Origin: Promicromonospora panici | Lineage (GTDB): Bacteria; Actinomycetota; Actinomycetes; Actinomycetales; Cellulomonadaceae | DNA length: 64,000 nucleotides | Direction of reading: 5' to 3' | Assembly: GCF_900608595.1 (NCBI RefSeq) | Contig: NZ_UWYY01000028.1 | Span: 1 to 64,000, forward strand | Shown: piece after piece, positions 51,827 through 59,124 of the stretch | How positions within the stretch are numbered: position 1 is the first letter of the stretch | Layout of the letters: each line of letters opens with the position of its first letter | Notes under the pieces: generated by a model | What the model saw: only the letters and a program-made list of their open reading frames with translations | Told to the model about the DNA's origin: nothing | The model's database searches: none | Position numbers and translations under genes: made by a program

Positions 51827-52893
51827 TGCTGGTCCAGGGCGTCGACCAGCACCTGCTGCGGCACCGCGCCGGCCGCGATCCGGCCGTCCTCGGTGACGAT
51901 CGCGCCGCCGACGGCGATCTGGACGTGGGACCCAGAGCCGAACTCGCCGGACACCGGCGTACCGATCTGCTCCAGCATCCCGGTGAGGTCCTGCCCGCCC
52001 TCGACGGAACCCCCGGCCGAGCCGCGGGCCGGAGCCTCGCCGATCACCACGGTGTCCCAGCCCTCGCCGACCGTCGTCGTCCGCTGCTCGACGCTCTCGG
52101 CGTCGTGCTCGCCGGCCGCCTTCTCGAGGTCGTCCGCCTCGGTCGCCTCGACCTCGGCGCCCTCCGGCGGCGTGAACTCGAACAGGTCCGCGTCCTGCGC
52201 GCCGACCGCGAACTCGACGAAGCCGAGCGACAGGACCGGGTCGGACGCGCCGTTGGCGTACACGTCGAAGCGCAGCGGGACGCGCGTCTCCTCGTCGATC
52301 GCCACCGTGATCTCGCGCAGCAGTGTCTTCTCCGAGGGCTTCGGCGTCAGCACGAGCTCGTACGCGGCCCGGTCCGCGACGCGCGCCGTGCCGTCCACGA
52401 AGATGTCGCTGGTCGGGCGCAGCCGCTCGATGATCTCGGCCGCCGCCTGCGACGGGTCGGCCAGCTCGGACTCGGCGTGCCCGCGGGCCGCCGCGGCGTC
52501 GGCCTCGTCCCAGGTGAGGCGCTTCGCGGCGTTCTCCTGCGAGTCGTATGCCCACGCCTCGTCCGCGTTCTTCACGAACGTCAGCTCGGACGACTGCCGC
52601 TCGACCTGAACCCGGGCGCCCTCGTCGCCGTCGTGGAAGACCCGCACCGACTCGAAGTCGAGCGCCTCCGTCCCGGGCACGGCGGGCAGCCCGAGCTCGT
52701 TGTGCAGCTCCGCCACGCCGTCGAACGCCGGCGGCCGGGCCTCCAGCGCGGAGGTGACCAGCTCCTCGGCGCCGATCGCGGGCAGCACCGGATCGTCGTC
52801 CGCCCCCGCGGGCAGCGCGGTCAGCGCCAGACCCGCGATCCCGGCAGCGATCCCCGACCCGGCGGCGACCAACGCCTTTGCCTTCGGCCTCAT
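51823..52893 (-). CDS. LolA-like/DUF2092 secreted protein
   Basis: A 356-residue protein from ATG 52893, with GGAG in front. A signal peptide (ALVAAGSGIAAGIAGLALTALPAGA) is followed by a LolA-like fold: VTSALEARPPAFDGVAELHNELGLP, RVQVERQSSELTFVKNADEAWAYDSQENAAKRLTW, YELVLTPKPSEKTLLREITVAIDEETRVPLRFDVYA, DLFEFTPPEGAEVE. Similar proteins sit beside ABC and two-component genes and bind lipids or sense the envelope. It is the first gene of the operon, divergent from the regulator gene, and is the likely main target of the two-component system. Confidence 0.82.
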   Translation of the reverse strand: MRPKAKALVAAGSGIAAGIAGLALTALPAGADDDPVLPAIGAEELVTSALEARPPAFDGVAELHNELGLPAVPGTEALDFESVRVFHDGDEGARVQVERQSSELTFVKNADEAWAYDSQENAAKRLTWDEADAAAARGHAESELADPSQAAAEIIERLRPTSDIFVDGTARVADRAAYELVLTPKPSEKTLLREITVAIDEETRVPLRFDVYANGASDPVLSLGFVEFAVGAQDADLFEFTPPEGAEVEATEADDLEKAAGEHDAESVEQRTTTVGEGWDTVVIGEAPARGSAGGSVEGGQDLTGMLEQIGTPVSGEFGSGSHVQIAVGGAIVTEDGRIAAGAVPQQVLVDALDQQ

Positions 52894-52959
52894 GTCCTCG
52901 CTCCTTCACTCCTGGAACCAGTGTGCTCTCCCTGACCCGTTCCACGATGCCCCCTGCCG

Positions 52960-53005
52960 ACTGAGACCTCGCTGAGAAGGTGGCCCGGGCTGAGATGGTG
53001 CTGAG
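52960..53005. promoter_or_regulatory. Paired CTGAGA direct repeats, candidate response-regulator box
   Basis: CTGAGA occurs at 52960, 52971, 52989 and 53000. Within each pair the distance is 11 bp, about one DNA turn, as expected for a tandem OmpR-type dimer. The two pairs are 29 bp apart. The sites are 67-112 bp before the LolA-like start (52893) and 64-109 bp before the response-regulator start (53069), so they could serve both divergent promoters. Confidence 0.55.
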
Positions 53006-53068
53006 AGCGGCCGGAATACACCCCGTCACGTGCGCGATCGGGCCCCAGGGTGCGGCATGCTGGCAACC

Positions 53069-53752
53069 ATGGGACCGCAGATCCTCGTGGTCGACGACGA
53101 GCCGGGCGTCCGCAAGGCGCTCGACCGCGGCCTGCGCGCGGAGGGGATGGACGTCACGGTCGCCGCCGACGGGCCGACGGCGCTGCGGCTGGCGCGCACC
53201 GGCTCGTTCGACGCGATCCTGCTGGACATCATGATTCCCGGCCTGTCCGGGTACCGCGTGCTGCAGGAGCTGCGCTCGGCCGGGGTCGCCACGCCCGTGC
53301 TGTTCGTCTCGGCCAAGGACGGCGAGGTGGACCAGGCCGACGGGCTGGACCTCGGCGCCGACGGCTACCTGGTCAAGCCGTTCTCCTTCGTGGTGCTGCT
53401 CGCCCAGCTGCGCGCCGTCCTGCGCCGCGCGGCCGCGGGCACCACGCGGGGCCCGATCCGGCTCGGGCCGCTGACCATCGACCGCGGGGCGCGCACCGTG
53501 CGGTACGACGACGTCGACGTCCCCCTCAGCCCGCGCGAGTACGCGCTGCTGGCGGCCCTGGCCACGCGGGCCGGGGCCGTGTGGACGAAGCAGGAGCTGC
53601 TGCACGAGGTCTGGGGGGACGAGCAGGCCGCGACCAGGAACGTCGTCGAGGTGTACATCGGCTACCTGCGCCGCAAGCTGGCCGCCGTCGGCGCCGGAGA
53701 TTTGGTGCGGACCGTCCGGGGGCACGGGTATCAGCTCGGCGGGCCGCAGTAG
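53069..53752 (+). CDS. OmpR-family response regulator
   Basis: A 227-residue two-component regulator. Residues 1-120 are a receiver domain (ILVVDDEPGVRKALDRGL, phosphoacceptor Asp53 in LLDIMIPGLSGY, switch Lys in VKPFSF). The C-terminal winged helix is REYALLAALATRAGAVWTKQELLHEVWGDEQAATRNVVEVYIGYLRRKL. ATG 53069 (MGPQILVVDDE) is the family-like start, and another ATG is at 53057. The stop codon shares its last base with the kinase GTG, so the two are co-translated. It is divergent from the LolA-ABC operon, probably its target. Confidence 0.92.
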   Translation: MGPQILVVDDEPGVRKALDRGLRAEGMDVTVAADGPTALRLARTGSFDAILLDIMIPGLSGYRVLQELRSAGVATPVLFVSAKDGEVDQADGLDLGADGYLVKPFSFVVLLAQLRAVLRRAAAGTTRGPIRLGPLTIDRGARTVRYDDVDVPLSPREYALLAALATRAGAVWTKQELLHEVWGDEQAATRNVVEVYIGYLRRKLAAVGAGDLVRTVRGHGYQLGGPQ

Positions 53753-55110
53753 TGCCGGGGGCCGGGCGGGAGTCAGGGCGGGCCTCGTCGGGCGGACGCT
53801 GGGCCGGCGTCTCGCTGCGCCTGCGGATCACCGCCCTCGCCACGGCGGTCACCCTGGTGTGCCTGCTGGGCCTCGCGATGGCCGCGGGCCGGGGCCTCGT
53901 ACCGCTGCTGACCGACGCCGTGGACGACGAGCTCCAGACGGCGCTGAGCGGCGCCACCAGCGACGTCGTCGCGGGCCGGACCCCCGCCTCCCCTGACGGC
54001 CTGGAGGTGCGGGTGCTGGACACCGCGGGCGGTCCCACCGCCGACGACGGCGCGCCGCCGGCCCTGACGCGCGACCAGGTGCGCGCCCTCAAGGCCGGCA
54101 CCCCGGTCACCGCGGGCGACCCGCAGCCGGTCCGCTGGCACGGCACCGTCGCCACCGCGCCCGACGGTAGCCAGCGGCTGGTCGTCGTCGGGACGGGCCT
54201 CGTCGGGCAGAACGCCGCCAAGGCCTCGGGCAGCCGGTGGCTTCTCGTCACCGCGCTCGTCGGGACCGGCGTGGCCGGGGTGGCGATCTGGTTCGCCGTC
54301 CGGTCGGCGCTGCTCCCGGTCGCCCGGATGCGGCAGTCCGTCCGCCGTCTGGCCCCCGGCGAACGCGTAGCGGTGCCCGACGCCGCGGCGGGCGAGCTGC
54401 GCGCCCTCGCCGACGACTTCAACGTGCTGCTGGACCGGCAGGACGCCACGACCGAGCGGCTGCGGCGGTTCACGGGTGACGCGGCGCACGAGCTGCGGTC
54501 CCCCGTGGCGTCCATCCGCGTGCAGTCGGAGGTCGCCGTGGCCAACCCCGACCCGCAGGTCTCTCAGGAGGTGCACGCCGACGTCCTGGCGGACGCCGAG
54601 CGGCTGTCGGCGTTGCTCGACGGGCTGCTGGCACTCGCGCGCTCGGACGCCGGGGAGCTGCCGCCGGCGGACTCCGTCGACCTGGTCGACGAGGTGCGCG
54701 CGGCGGTGGCGCGGGCCGCGGAGCAGCCGGTGCCGATCGTGGTCAACGCCATGACCGGCCAGGCCTGGGCGTCCGCGGCGCAGACCGAGATCCAGCTCGT
54801 CCTCGACAACCTGCTGCGCAACGCCTGCAGGTACACCCGCACGCGGGTCGTGGTGTCGGTCCTCGCGGGCCGCTCGGACGTCCGGGTGCTGGTCGACGAC
54901 GACGGCCCGGGCGTCCGGCCGGAGCACCGGGCAAAGGTCTTCGACCGCTTCTACCGGGTCTCCGACGACCGCGCGCGTTCGTCGGGCGGCGCCGGGCTCG
55001 GCCTGGCGCTGGTCGCCGAGCTCGTGCGCCGCCGAGGCGGCCGGGTCGCCGTCGGCGAGTCGCCCGACGGCGGCGCCCGGTTCACCGTCGCGTGGCCCCG
55101 GGCCGGGTGA
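53752..55110 (+). CDS. Sensor histidine kinase
   Basis: GTG 53752 gives 452 residues. Two transmembrane helices (ITALATAVTLVCLLGLAM and WLLVTALVGTGVAGVAIWFAV) flank an extracellular sensor region of about 130 residues. A HAMP linker follows. The phosphoacceptor is His246 in FTGDAAHELRSPVASI. The ATPase has N box LVLDNLLRNACRYT, G1 VDDDGPGV, F box FDRFYRVSDD and G2 GGAGLGLALV. It phosphorylates the response regulator just before it. The signal is unknown. Confidence 0.92.
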   Translation: MPGAGRESGRASSGGRWAGVSLRLRITALATAVTLVCLLGLAMAAGRGLVPLLTDAVDDELQTALSGATSDVVAGRTPASPDGLEVRVLDTAGGPTADDGAPPALTRDQVRALKAGTPVTAGDPQPVRWHGTVATAPDGSQRLVVVGTGLVGQNAAKASGSRWLLVTALVGTGVAGVAIWFAVRSALLPVARMRQSVRRLAPGERVAVPDAAAGELRALADDFNVLLDRQDATTERLRRFTGDAAHELRSPVASIRVQSEVAVANPDPQVSQEVHADVLADAERLSALLDGLLALARSDAGELPPADSVDLVDEVRAAVARAAEQPVPIVVNAMTGQAWASAAQTEIQLVLDNLLRNACRYTRTRVVVSVLAGRSDVRVLVDDDGPGVRPEHRAKVFDRFYRVSDDRARSSGGAGLGLALVAELVRRRGGRVAVGESPDGGARFTVAWPRAG

Positions 55111-55169
55111 GGACCGATGTCACAGGGCATCCGCCCGGAAGGGCCCGGCGGGAGAGATAGCGTGGCCGC

Positions 55170-55916
55170 GTGGAGACGACGGCCCTGATCGCAGCCTGCG
55201 TCGCCGTCGTACTCGGGGCCGGGCTGCAGCGGGTCGCCGGGATGGGCCTGGGCCTGGTGGCCGCGCCGGTGCTCACGGTGTTCCTGGGCGCTTCGGTGGG
55301 CGTGCTGGTCAGCAACGTGGCCGCGATCGTCACGGCCCTGCTCATCCTGCGGGCGCTGCGGGACCGGGTGGACTGGCGGCGGGTCGTCACGATCCTGCCG
55401 CTGATGCTCGTGGGCTCGGTGCTCGGCGCGCTGACGGTGCGCGAGGCCGACACGGCGTGGCTCGACGTGATCGTGGGCGGGTCGGTGCTGGTCGCGCTGG
55501 CGGCGTCGGCCCTGTTGCGCCGTCGGGTGCGGATCAAGGGCCGGTCGGTCGCGATCGCGACCGGACTGGCTGCCGGCTTCATGAACACCACGTCCGGCGT
55601 GGCGGCGCCCGCGTGGACGGCGTACGCGCTGGCCACCCGCTGGGACCACCGGTCGTTCGCCGCGACCCTGCAGCCGCTGCTCGTCGTCATGAACGCCATG
55701 TCGGTGGCCACCAAGCTCGGCCTCGGCGCGATCCCGGCCGGCTCCGCTCCCGCGTGGTGGGTCTGGCCGGTGCTCCTGGGCGCGGTGCTCGCCGGGGTGG
55801 CGCTCGGCGCCGTCCTGGCCCGGCGCGTGCCGACGCGCGTCGCGTCCCGCATAGCGCTGACCGTCGCGGTAGCAGGCGCGATAACGGCCCTGACAAGAGG
55901 CCTCCTCACCCTCTGA
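55170..55916 (+). CDS. TSUP family permease (TauE/SafE)
   Basis: A 248-residue membrane protein with about eight hydrophobic helices. GTG 55170 is the start. It has two related halves (VAGMGLGLVAAPVLTVFLGASVGVLVSNVAAIVTALLIL and AIATGLAAGFMNTTSGVAAPAWTAYAL), the TauE/SafE pattern. These export or import sulfur-containing or small organic anions. It follows the histidine kinase by 59 bp and converges with tctA, so no partner is obvious. Confidence 0.86.
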   Translation: METTALIAACVAVVLGAGLQRVAGMGLGLVAAPVLTVFLGASVGVLVSNVAAIVTALLILRALRDRVDWRRVVTILPLMLVGSVLGALTVREADTAWLDVIVGGSVLVALAASALLRRRVRIKGRSVAIATGLAAGFMNTTSGVAAPAWTAYALATRWDHRSFAATLQPLLVVMNAMSVATKLGLGAIPAGSAPAWWVWPVLLGAVLAGVALGAVLARRVPTRVASRIALTVAVAGAITALTRGLLTL

Positions 55917-55926
55917 CCTCGTGGGA

Positions 55927-57435
55927 TCACTCGTCTTCCGCGAAGACGACGTCTCGCTTGCGGCGGATCATCGGGAGCACCGCCAGCACCAGCGCGATCA
56001 CGGCGAGCCCGAGCAGCACGGCCGAGATGGGCCGCGTCACGAACACCGTGGGATCGCCCCGCGAGATGAGCAGGGCACGGCGCAGGTTCTCCTCGAGCAG
56101 CGGTCCCAGCACGAATCCGAGCAGCAGCGGCGCGGGCTCGCACCCGGTCCGCACCAGCACGAAGCCGAGCACGCCGAAGACCGCCACGGCCATCACCTGG
56201 TACGGGTTCTGCCCCAGCGAGTAGGTCCCGATGCAGGCGAACACCACGATGACCGGGAACAGCACCGAGTACGGCACGGTCAGCATGCGCACCCACATGC
56301 CGATCAGCGGCAGGTTGAGCAGCACCAGCAGCACGTTGCCGACCCACATCGACGCGATCAGGCCCCAGACCAGAGCGGGCTGTGCCGTCATGACGTCGGG
56401 ACCAGGCGTGATGCCCTGCACGATGAACGCGCTGAACATCAGCGCCATCACCGGGTGCGCCGGGAGGCCCAGCGTCAGCAGCGGGATGAACGACGTCTGT
56501 GCCGCCGCGTTGTTCGCCGACTCCGGCCCGGCCACGCCCTCGATCGCGCCGTGCCCGAACTCGGCGGGGTTCCGCGAGACCCGCTTCTCCACCGAGTACG
56601 ACGCGTACGAGGCGAGCACGTGCCCGCCGCCCGGCAGCACGCCCAGCAGCGACCCGAGCCCGGTCGCGCGGATCACCGGGCCGACGATCCGCCGCAGCTC
56701 CGCCCGGCTGGGCCACAGGTTCGACACGCGGCTGACCATGCGGGTCCTGGAGCGGGGGTCGTGCAGGTTGCGCAGGATCTCGGCGATGCCGAAGACGCCG
56801 ACGGCGACCGCTACGAAATCCAGTCCCTGATACAGCTCGCGGACGCCGAACGTGAAGCGCGGCGTGCCGGTGGCCAGGTCCTGGCCCATCGTGCTGAGCA
56901 GGATGCCCAGCACGATCATCGCGAGCGCCTTGAGCGTGGACCCGCTCGCCAGCGCGATCGACGCGATGAGGCCCAGGACCACCAGCGAGAAGTACTCGGC
57001 GGCGCCGAACGACAGGGCGGCCCGGGCCAGGGGCGGGGCCGCGGCGGCGAGTACCAGGGTCGCCACCGTGCCGGCGAAGAACGAGCCGAGCGCCGCCACC
57101 GCGAGCGCCACGCCGGCCCGTCCGGCACGCGCCATCTGGTGCCCGTCGATCGCCGTCACCGCCGCCGACGACTCCCCCGGCAGGTTGAGCAGGATCGCCG
57201 TCGTCGAGCCGCCGTACTGGGCGCCGTAGTAGATGCCGGCGAGCATGATGAGCGCGGACGTCGGGTCGTCGAACCCGAAGGTGATCGGCAGCAGCAGCGC
57301 GATGGTCGCCGTCGGGCCGATGCCGGGCAGCACGCCGACGGCGGTGCCGAGCGCGACGCCGAGCAGGCAGAACATGACGTTGTGCCACTGGAGCGCCTCG
57401 GAGAACCCGAGCGCGAGGTTGTCGAACAGGTCCAT
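55927..57435 (-). CDS. tctA: Tripartite tricarboxylate transporter permease TctA
   Basis: A 502-residue membrane protein and the large permease subunit of the TTT family. It has about 10-12 helices and the family motifs GVLPGIGPTATIALLLPITFGFDDPTSALIMLAGIYYGAQYGGSTTAILLNLPGE and GVLPGGGHVLASYASYSVEKRVSRNPAEFGHGAIEGVAGPESANNAAAQTSFIPLLTLGLPAHPVMALM. With TctB and TctC it takes up citrate or other carboxylates, driven by ion gradient. It ends the tctC-tctB-tctA operon. Confidence 0.93.
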   Translation of the reverse strand: MDLFDNLALGFSEALQWHNVMFCLLGVALGTAVGVLPGIGPTATIALLLPITFGFDDPTSALIMLAGIYYGAQYGGSTTAILLNLPGESSAAVTAIDGHQMARAGRAGVALAVAALGSFFAGTVATLVLAAAAPPLARAALSFGAAEYFSLVVLGLIASIALASGSTLKALAMIVLGILLSTMGQDLATGTPRFTFGVRELYQGLDFVAVAVGVFGIAEILRNLHDPRSRTRMVSRVSNLWPSRAELRRIVGPVIRATGLGSLLGVLPGGGHVLASYASYSVEKRVSRNPAEFGHGAIEGVAGPESANNAAAQTSFIPLLTLGLPAHPVMALMFSAFIVQGITPGPDVMTAQPALVWGLIASMWVGNVLLVLLNLPLIGMWVRMLTVPYSVLFPVIVVFACIGTYSLGQNPYQVMAVAVFGVLGFVLVRTGCEPAPLLLGFVLGPLLEENLRRALLISRGDPTVFVTRPISAVLLGLAVIALVLAVLPMIRRKRDVVFAEDE

Positions 57436-57444
57436 GTCGTGCCC

Positions 57445-57981
57445 TTACCCGCCGAGCCAGTCGCCGAACAGCGCGAGGCGCAGCTGCAGCAGGACGACGA
57501 AGATGATCCAGCTCGCGACCGTCAGGCCGGCGGCGATGACCAGTGCGCGCAGCGGCTTGGTCCCCGGCCGGGCCAGTGCCGCGAGCAGCCCGGTGCCGAA
57601 CGTCGCCGGCAGCAGCCCGAGGCCGTCGACCGTGAAGGCGAAGAACGTGACGGCGGCGAACACCGCGACGGTCGGGCGCCACTGGATCCCGGCGAGGGGG
57701 CGTGGGTCGGGTGCGTCGGCGTCGGGCACGACGGCGTCCGAGACCTCGCCCCCGGGCGCCTCGCCGGGTGCGGGGTCCGGCGCGACGTACGCCTTCACGA
57801 CCGTGGCGAGGCCGAGCGCCGCGAGCACCAGGCCCAGCGCGAGCGGCATGTACCCGGGCCCCATCTCGAGGAGGGAGCCGAGGTCGTAGCCGAGCGCGCC
57901 GATCGAGAAGGCCGCACCGAGGCCCACGAAGATCAGGCCCGCGACGAGGTCGCTCGTCGAGCGGGGCCGGAGAGTGCCGAT
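57445..57981 (-). CDS. tctB: Tripartite tricarboxylate transporter small subunit TctB
   Basis: Four hydrophobic helices with a central Pro/Asp/Glu-rich loop (APDPAPGEAPGGEVSDAVV). RSTSDLVAGLIFVGLGAAFSIGALGYDLGSLLEMGPGYMPLALG is the full TctB N terminus. The only ordinary start in frame is GTG 57927, which removes the first half of helix 1. GGGAGG lies five bases before ATC 57981, which would give (M)GTLRPRSTSDLVAG and 178 residues, overlapping the region of the tctC stop. An ATC start or a base error is thus possible. If GTG is correct, the protein has 160 residues. Confidence 0.85.
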   Translation of the reverse strand: MGTLRPRSTSDLVAGLIFVGLGAAFSIGALGYDLGSLLEMGPGYMPLALGLVLAALGLATVVKAYVAPDPAPGEAPGGEVSDAVVPDADAPDPRPLAGIQWRPTVAVFAAVTFFAFTVDGLGLLPATFGTGLLAALARPGTKPLRALVIAAGLTVASWIIFVVLLQLRLALFGDWLGG

Positions 57982-57982
57982 G

Positions 57983-58981
57983 TCAGCCTCCCTGGCTGGC
58001 GCCGATGATGTCGCCCCAGGTCGCGGTCTGCTCCTCGAGGAGCGCGGCGTGTGCCTCGGGGGTGGCCTGGTCCTCGCTGACGGGTGCCGTGCCGAGGTCG
58101 GCCATCTGGTCGATGACGGTCTCGTCGGCCAGGGCGACCTGGAGGGACTCGGTGAGCCGGGTGACCACCTCGTCCGGCGTCTCGGCCGGGACGTACAGGC
58201 CGTGCCACACGCTGACGGCGATGTCTTCCTGGCCGCCCTCGGCGGTGGTGGGCAGGTCGGGCAGCGCCTCGATGCGCTCCGGCGTCGTGACGGCGTAGGC
58301 CTTGACCTCGCCGGCGGTGATCTGGCCGGTCGTGTTGGTGGTCTGGTCGCACATGAAGTCGACCTGGCCGCCGACCAGCTCGGCCATGGCGGGGCCGGTG
58401 CCGTCGTACGGGACGGCGGTGAGGTCGACGCCGAGGGCGTCCGTCAGGAGCAGGCCGCACAGGTTGGACGCGGAGCCCTCGCCGGCGTGCGCCATCGTCA
58501 CCGTGTCGGCGTTCTCCTCGATGTAGGTCACGAACTCCTCGAACGTCTCCGGCTCGAAGTCGGAGCGCGCGATGATCGTCATCGGCACCTCGGTGACCAG
58601 GCCCACCGGCTTGAAGTCGGCGATCGGGTCGTAGGCGAGGTCGTCGTAGAGCGCGGGGGCGGTGGACATGCCGATGTGGTGCATGAGCACGGTGTAGCCA
58701 TCGGCCTCGGCGGTGGCCGCCTGGCCGGCGCCGACGGTGCCGCCCGCGCCGTCGACGTTCTGGACGACGAGCTGCACGCCCAGGTCGTCCGACATGGGCT
58801 CGGCGATCATGCGGGTCACGGTGTCGGTGGGGCCGCCCGCGGAGAACGGCACGATGATGTCGATGTCGTCCTCGGGGTAGCTGGCGGGGTCAGCACCCGA
58901 GCTGCAGGCGGCCAGGATGAGGCTGAGGCCGGCCAGCGCAGCACTGTACGCGGCCACCTTCCGGGGTCCGGCGGGGGTCAT
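57983..58981 (-). CDS. tctC: Tripartite tricarboxylate transporter substrate-binding protein TctC
   Basis: A 332-residue extracytoplasmic binding protein. A signal ends in the lipobox LILAACSS, so it is a lipoprotein. Family marks are IIVPFSAGGPTDTVTRMIAEPM, VVQNVDGAGGTVGAGQAATAEADGYTVLMHHIG and FKPVGLVTEVPMTIIAR. It binds a carboxylate (citrate-like) for TctAB. ATG 58981 has GGAGA in front. A CRP/GlxR-like site lies about 100 bp upstream. Confidence 0.92.
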   Translation of the reverse strand: MTPAGPRKVAAYSAALAGLSLILAACSSGADPASYPEDDIDIIVPFSAGGPTDTVTRMIAEPMSDDLGVQLVVQNVDGAGGTVGAGQAATAEADGYTVLMHHIGMSTAPALYDDLAYDPIADFKPVGLVTEVPMTIIARSDFEPETFEEFVTYIEENADTVTMAHAGEGSASNLCGLLLTDALGVDLTAVPYDGTGPAMAELVGGQVDFMCDQTTNTTGQITAGEVKAYAVTTPERIEALPDLPTTAEGGQEDIAVSVWHGLYVPAETPDEVVTRLTESLQVALADETVIDQMADLGTAPVSEDQATPEAHAALLEEQTATWGDIIGASQGG

Positions 58982-59078
58982 GTCCGTCTCCGATCATCGT
59001 CGATCCGGCAGAGGTTGATCCGTTGCGACCTGCCGCGATAACGCCAACAGGCCGAGACCGTGACAGTACCTCCGCGCA

Positions 59079-59094
59079 TGTGACGGCCGCCACA
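59079..59094. promoter_or_regulatory. CRP/GlxR-like site upstream of tctC
   Basis: TGTGA-CGGCCG-CCACA differs from the TGTGA-N6-TCACA consensus at one position. It is centred about 105 bp upstream of the tctC start codon. Citrate-type tct operons in corynebacteria are under GlxR control, which makes the site plausible. It also lies just after the GH43 gene stop (59125). Confidence 0.4.
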
Positions 59095-59124
59095 AAGCGG
59101 GCGCGGCTTGACCGAACGGTGACC

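Noticed and set aside
55921..58008. Plus-strand open frame of 695 codons opposite tctA and tctB
   Set aside because: His/Arg/Gln/Asp-rich antisense translation of typical membrane-protein codons, with no domain.
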